From Oceanicaulis sp. HLUCCA04 (lineage in GTDB: Bacteria; Pseudomonadota; Alphaproteobacteria; Caulobacterales; Maricaulaceae): 64,000 bases of DNA. The number at the start of each line of letters is the position of its first letter. Within the stretch, counting starts at the first letter, position 1. The stretch spans positions 1 to 64,000 of the forward strand of contig LJSH01000006.1 in the NCBI GenBank assembly GCA_001314625.1, written 5' to 3'. Below are positions 62,301 to 64,000 of this stretch, piece after piece. The notes below the pieces were generated by a model. That model was not told where the DNA came from. It saw only the letters and a list, made by a program, of their open reading frames with translations, and searched no databases. The position numbers and the translations under genes are program-made.

Positions 62301-63986
62301 CTAGCCGGGCCGGCCAAACTCGGCCAGCGCGGCATGGACGGCGCTGACAACCACTGATCCCTCGCCGACGGCGCTGGCCACACGTTTGACCGAGGCAGAA
62401 CGGACATCACCCACGGCATAGACCCGCTCAAGGCTTGTTTCGTAAGCCGACGGCATACGGTCCGCTGCCCATCCTGCCCGCACCAGCTCACGCGGCTCGA
62501 TCTGTGTGCCGGTCTTCACAAAACCTTTTGTGTCCCGGGCAAGACCCGGCGGCAGCCAGCCGGTGAACGGGACGGCGCCGATGAAAAGAAACACAAAACC
62601 TGCCTCTATTTCAAACTCGCCCTGCGGAGACTTCGCCTTTAGCGCACGCAAACGCTTCAGGTCGCCCTGACCCGTGCCGTCCAGCCCCGAAATTTGGGTT
62701 TCCGGGTGGAGTGTGATGTTGGGCTGTTCCTCCAGCCGCCGGACCAGATACTCGCTCATCGTGTCGCGGATATCGGCCCTGCGATAGAGCACGTGGACGT
62801 GTCGCGCCGTGCGGGCGAGGAAGACCGCGCCCTGCCCCGCCGAGTTGCCCGCGCCGACAATGACGACGTCAGCGTTGGCGCATAGCTGCGCCTCCAGCGG
62901 CGACGCGCCGTAATAAAGCCCCCGCCCCTCATAGATTTCCGCGTCCTCAACCGGCAGGCGCTGATATTGCGCGCCCGAGGCTATCACGACTGCACGGGCC
63001 TCCAGCTTGCGGCCATCCAGCGTGCTGACGCAGTGACACCCGCTGTCGAGACGTTCCAGCGCACTAACCTTCACCGGCGCGGCGAGGCGCACACCGAACT
63101 TCTGCGCCTGAATGGCCGCGCGGTCTGCCAGTTCACGGCCCGACACGCCCATGGGAAAGCCCAGATAATTCTCGATCTTCGAGCTGGTGCCGGCCTGTCC
63201 GCCGGGTGCCTCGGCGTCGAGCGTCACCACGGTCAGGCCTTCGGACGCCGCGTAGACCGCCGCCGCCAGACCCGCCGGCCCGGCCCCGACCACAATTACG
63301 TCCGCCGCCGCGCCATCGGGCAGAAGGTCTGACCCGAAATATTCGGCCAGCGCGCTGACCGTCGGCTGGATCATCACGCGCGAGGCGCTCAGCACCACAG
63401 CGGGCAGCGCGTCGCGGGCGAGCCCCTTGGCCTCCATGATCGGCGCGGCGAGCGGATTGGCGTCCGGGTCCAGCCAGGCATGGGGCAGGCCATGACGGGT
63501 CAGAAAATCGCGCAAGGCAAACACTGACCGGTCCAGCGCCGAGCCGATCACGATGACTGAATAGCCCTCGCGGGCCAGGGCAAACGCGCGCCGCGCCGAA
63601 AGCGTGCGCACGAACACATCGGACAGGGCGGAGTTTTCCACCAGCAGGCGCTGGAACGCGGCGAACGGGATATGCAAGACCTTGCCCGCCTTGCCCATGG
63701 TTGTGCGGGCCAGTGCTGCCTGCCCGGTCAGCACGCCGATATCGCCGGAAAACTGGCCGCGTTCCATCCAGCCGAGCCGCACCGGCCCGTCCATGTCATC
63801 GACAAAGATGTGGGTTTCGCCAGACAGGGTGACGAGGCAATCGCCGCCCCGCTCGCCTTCGCTGACCAGCACCTCGCCCTCCTCGTGCCAGCGCGCCTCG
63901 CCATAAGGCATCAGCGCTGCCAGCTCCGCGTCCGAGAAGGTGTAGTTCACATCGGCAGGCGCCCTGCTGGCGGTCGCGGTGCTCAA
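62301..63986 (-). CDS. Cyclic nucleotide-binding domain fused to a thioredoxin-reductase-like flavoprotein
   Basis: The 561-residue protein has an N-terminal cNMP-binding fold (about 15-135; FSGDIGVLTGQAALARTT as the phosphate cassette), a linker with thioredoxin-like traits (about 140-215), an FAD domain (VIVVGAGPAGLAAAVYA, GGQAGTSSKIENYLGFP) and an NADPH domain (VIVGAGNSAGQGA). The redox CxxC of true thioredoxin reductases is replaced by Y359-GA-S362, so it cannot reduce thioredoxin in the usual way. The phosphate cassette lacks the usual Arg-Ala pair in a clear form (RTT), so cNMP binding is uncertain. Confidence 0.85.
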   Translation of the reverse strand: MSTATASRAPADVNYTFSDAELAALMPYGEARWHEEGEVLVSEGERGGDCLVTLSGETHIFVDDMDGPVRLGWMERGQFSGDIGVLTGQAALARTTMGKAGKVLHIPFAAFQRLLVENSALSDVFVRTLSARRAFALAREGYSVIVIGSALDRSVFALRDFLTRHGLPHAWLDPDANPLAAPIMEAKGLARDALPAVVLSASRVMIQPTVSALAEYFGSDLLPDGAAADVIVVGAGPAGLAAAVYAASEGLTVVTLDAEAPGGQAGTSSKIENYLGFPMGVSGRELADRAAIQAQKFGVRLAAPVKVSALERLDSGCHCVSTLDGRKLEARAVVIASGAQYQRLPVEDAEIYEGRGLYYGASPLEAQLCANADVVIVGAGNSAGQGAVFLARTARHVHVLYRRADIRDTMSEYLVRRLEEQPNITLHPETQISGLDGTGQGDLKRLRALKAKSPQGEFEIEAGFVFLFIGAVPFTGWLPPGLARDTKGFVKTGTQIEPRELVRAGWAADRMPSAYETSLERVYAVGDVRSASVKRVASAVGEGSVVVSAVHAALAEFGRPG

Positions 63987-64000
63987 GGGGCGTCTCCGGC

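Overview
The window looks like a piece of the chromosome of a high-GC alphaproteobacterium, most likely from the Maricaulales/Hyphomonadaceae side (Maricaulis, Oceanicaulis, Glycocaulis type). This is inferred from gene order and protein families: rlmB next to tRNA-Tyr, tRNA-Gly and tuf; ppk-ppx-hdaA-DUF2066; fabD-fabG-acpP-fabF-mltG-yicC-gmk; rpsF-rpsR-rplI; dnaB-alr-mlaEF-radA-cvpA-purF; and yfgM-bamB-der. No species can be named from the sequence alone. Coding density is very high. No gap between genes exceeds 300 bases; the longest (about 270 bases) is the leader of the rpsF operon.

Layout. 1-2600: start of tuf, two tRNAs, rlmB, a YkgJ-type cysteine-cluster protein and a small secreted repeat protein. 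2700-9080: an AidB-type acyl-CoA dehydrogenase, a sodium:solute symporter, a PlsC-like acyltransferase paired with an LplT-like transporter, and RNase D. 9075-14621 (minus): polyphosphate kinase and exopolyphosphatase with the DnaA regulator HdaA and a DUF2066 protein. 14807-16876: purM, purN and the ribosome-rescue hydrolase arfB. 17013-19437: soxR facing an ABC exporter, with a clear SoxR box between them. 19456-23727: an ECF42-type sigma factor with its YCII/DGPF partner, ndk, and an ABC-F ATPase. 23761-28216 (minus): two secreted proteins of unknown function, beta-carbonic anhydrase, an I78 inhibitor lipoprotein, holC and pepA. 28393-33787: lptF, lptG, surA, pdxA and rsmA in one tight run. 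33828-42545 (minus): an S9 peptidase, then gmk, yicC, mltG and the fatty-acid synthesis genes, with a parDE toxin-antitoxin pair wedged upstream of fabD. 42814-44041: ribosomal proteins S6, S18 and L9. 44134-53972: a GNAT, a DUF6768/ECF sigma pair, then dnaB to purF and a short-chain dehydrogenase. 53984-58498 (minus): der, bamB, a YfgM-like protein and panB. 58567-61469 (minus): a third ECF sigma factor with a small membrane partner, DUF6249, NnrU, and a PadR/HAAS pair. 61661-63986: a DUF2178-like membrane protein with a Cro-type regulator, and a cyclic-nucleotide-domain/thioredoxin-reductase-like flavoprotein.

How it fits together. Most of the window is housekeeping: envelope biogenesis (LptFG, SurA, BamB, MlaEF, MltG, fatty-acid synthesis), purine synthesis (PurM, PurN, PurF, Gmk, Ndk), replication (DnaB, HolC, HdaA, RadA) and translation. 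Many neighbours overlap by 1-8 bases and are probably translationally coupled. The accessory signals are regulatory or small modules: the SoxR-controlled exporter, three ECF sigma factors each overlapping a small partner gene, parDE with its own palindrome, and the PadR and Cro-type pairs. I see no transposase, prophage, CRISPR array or replication origin.
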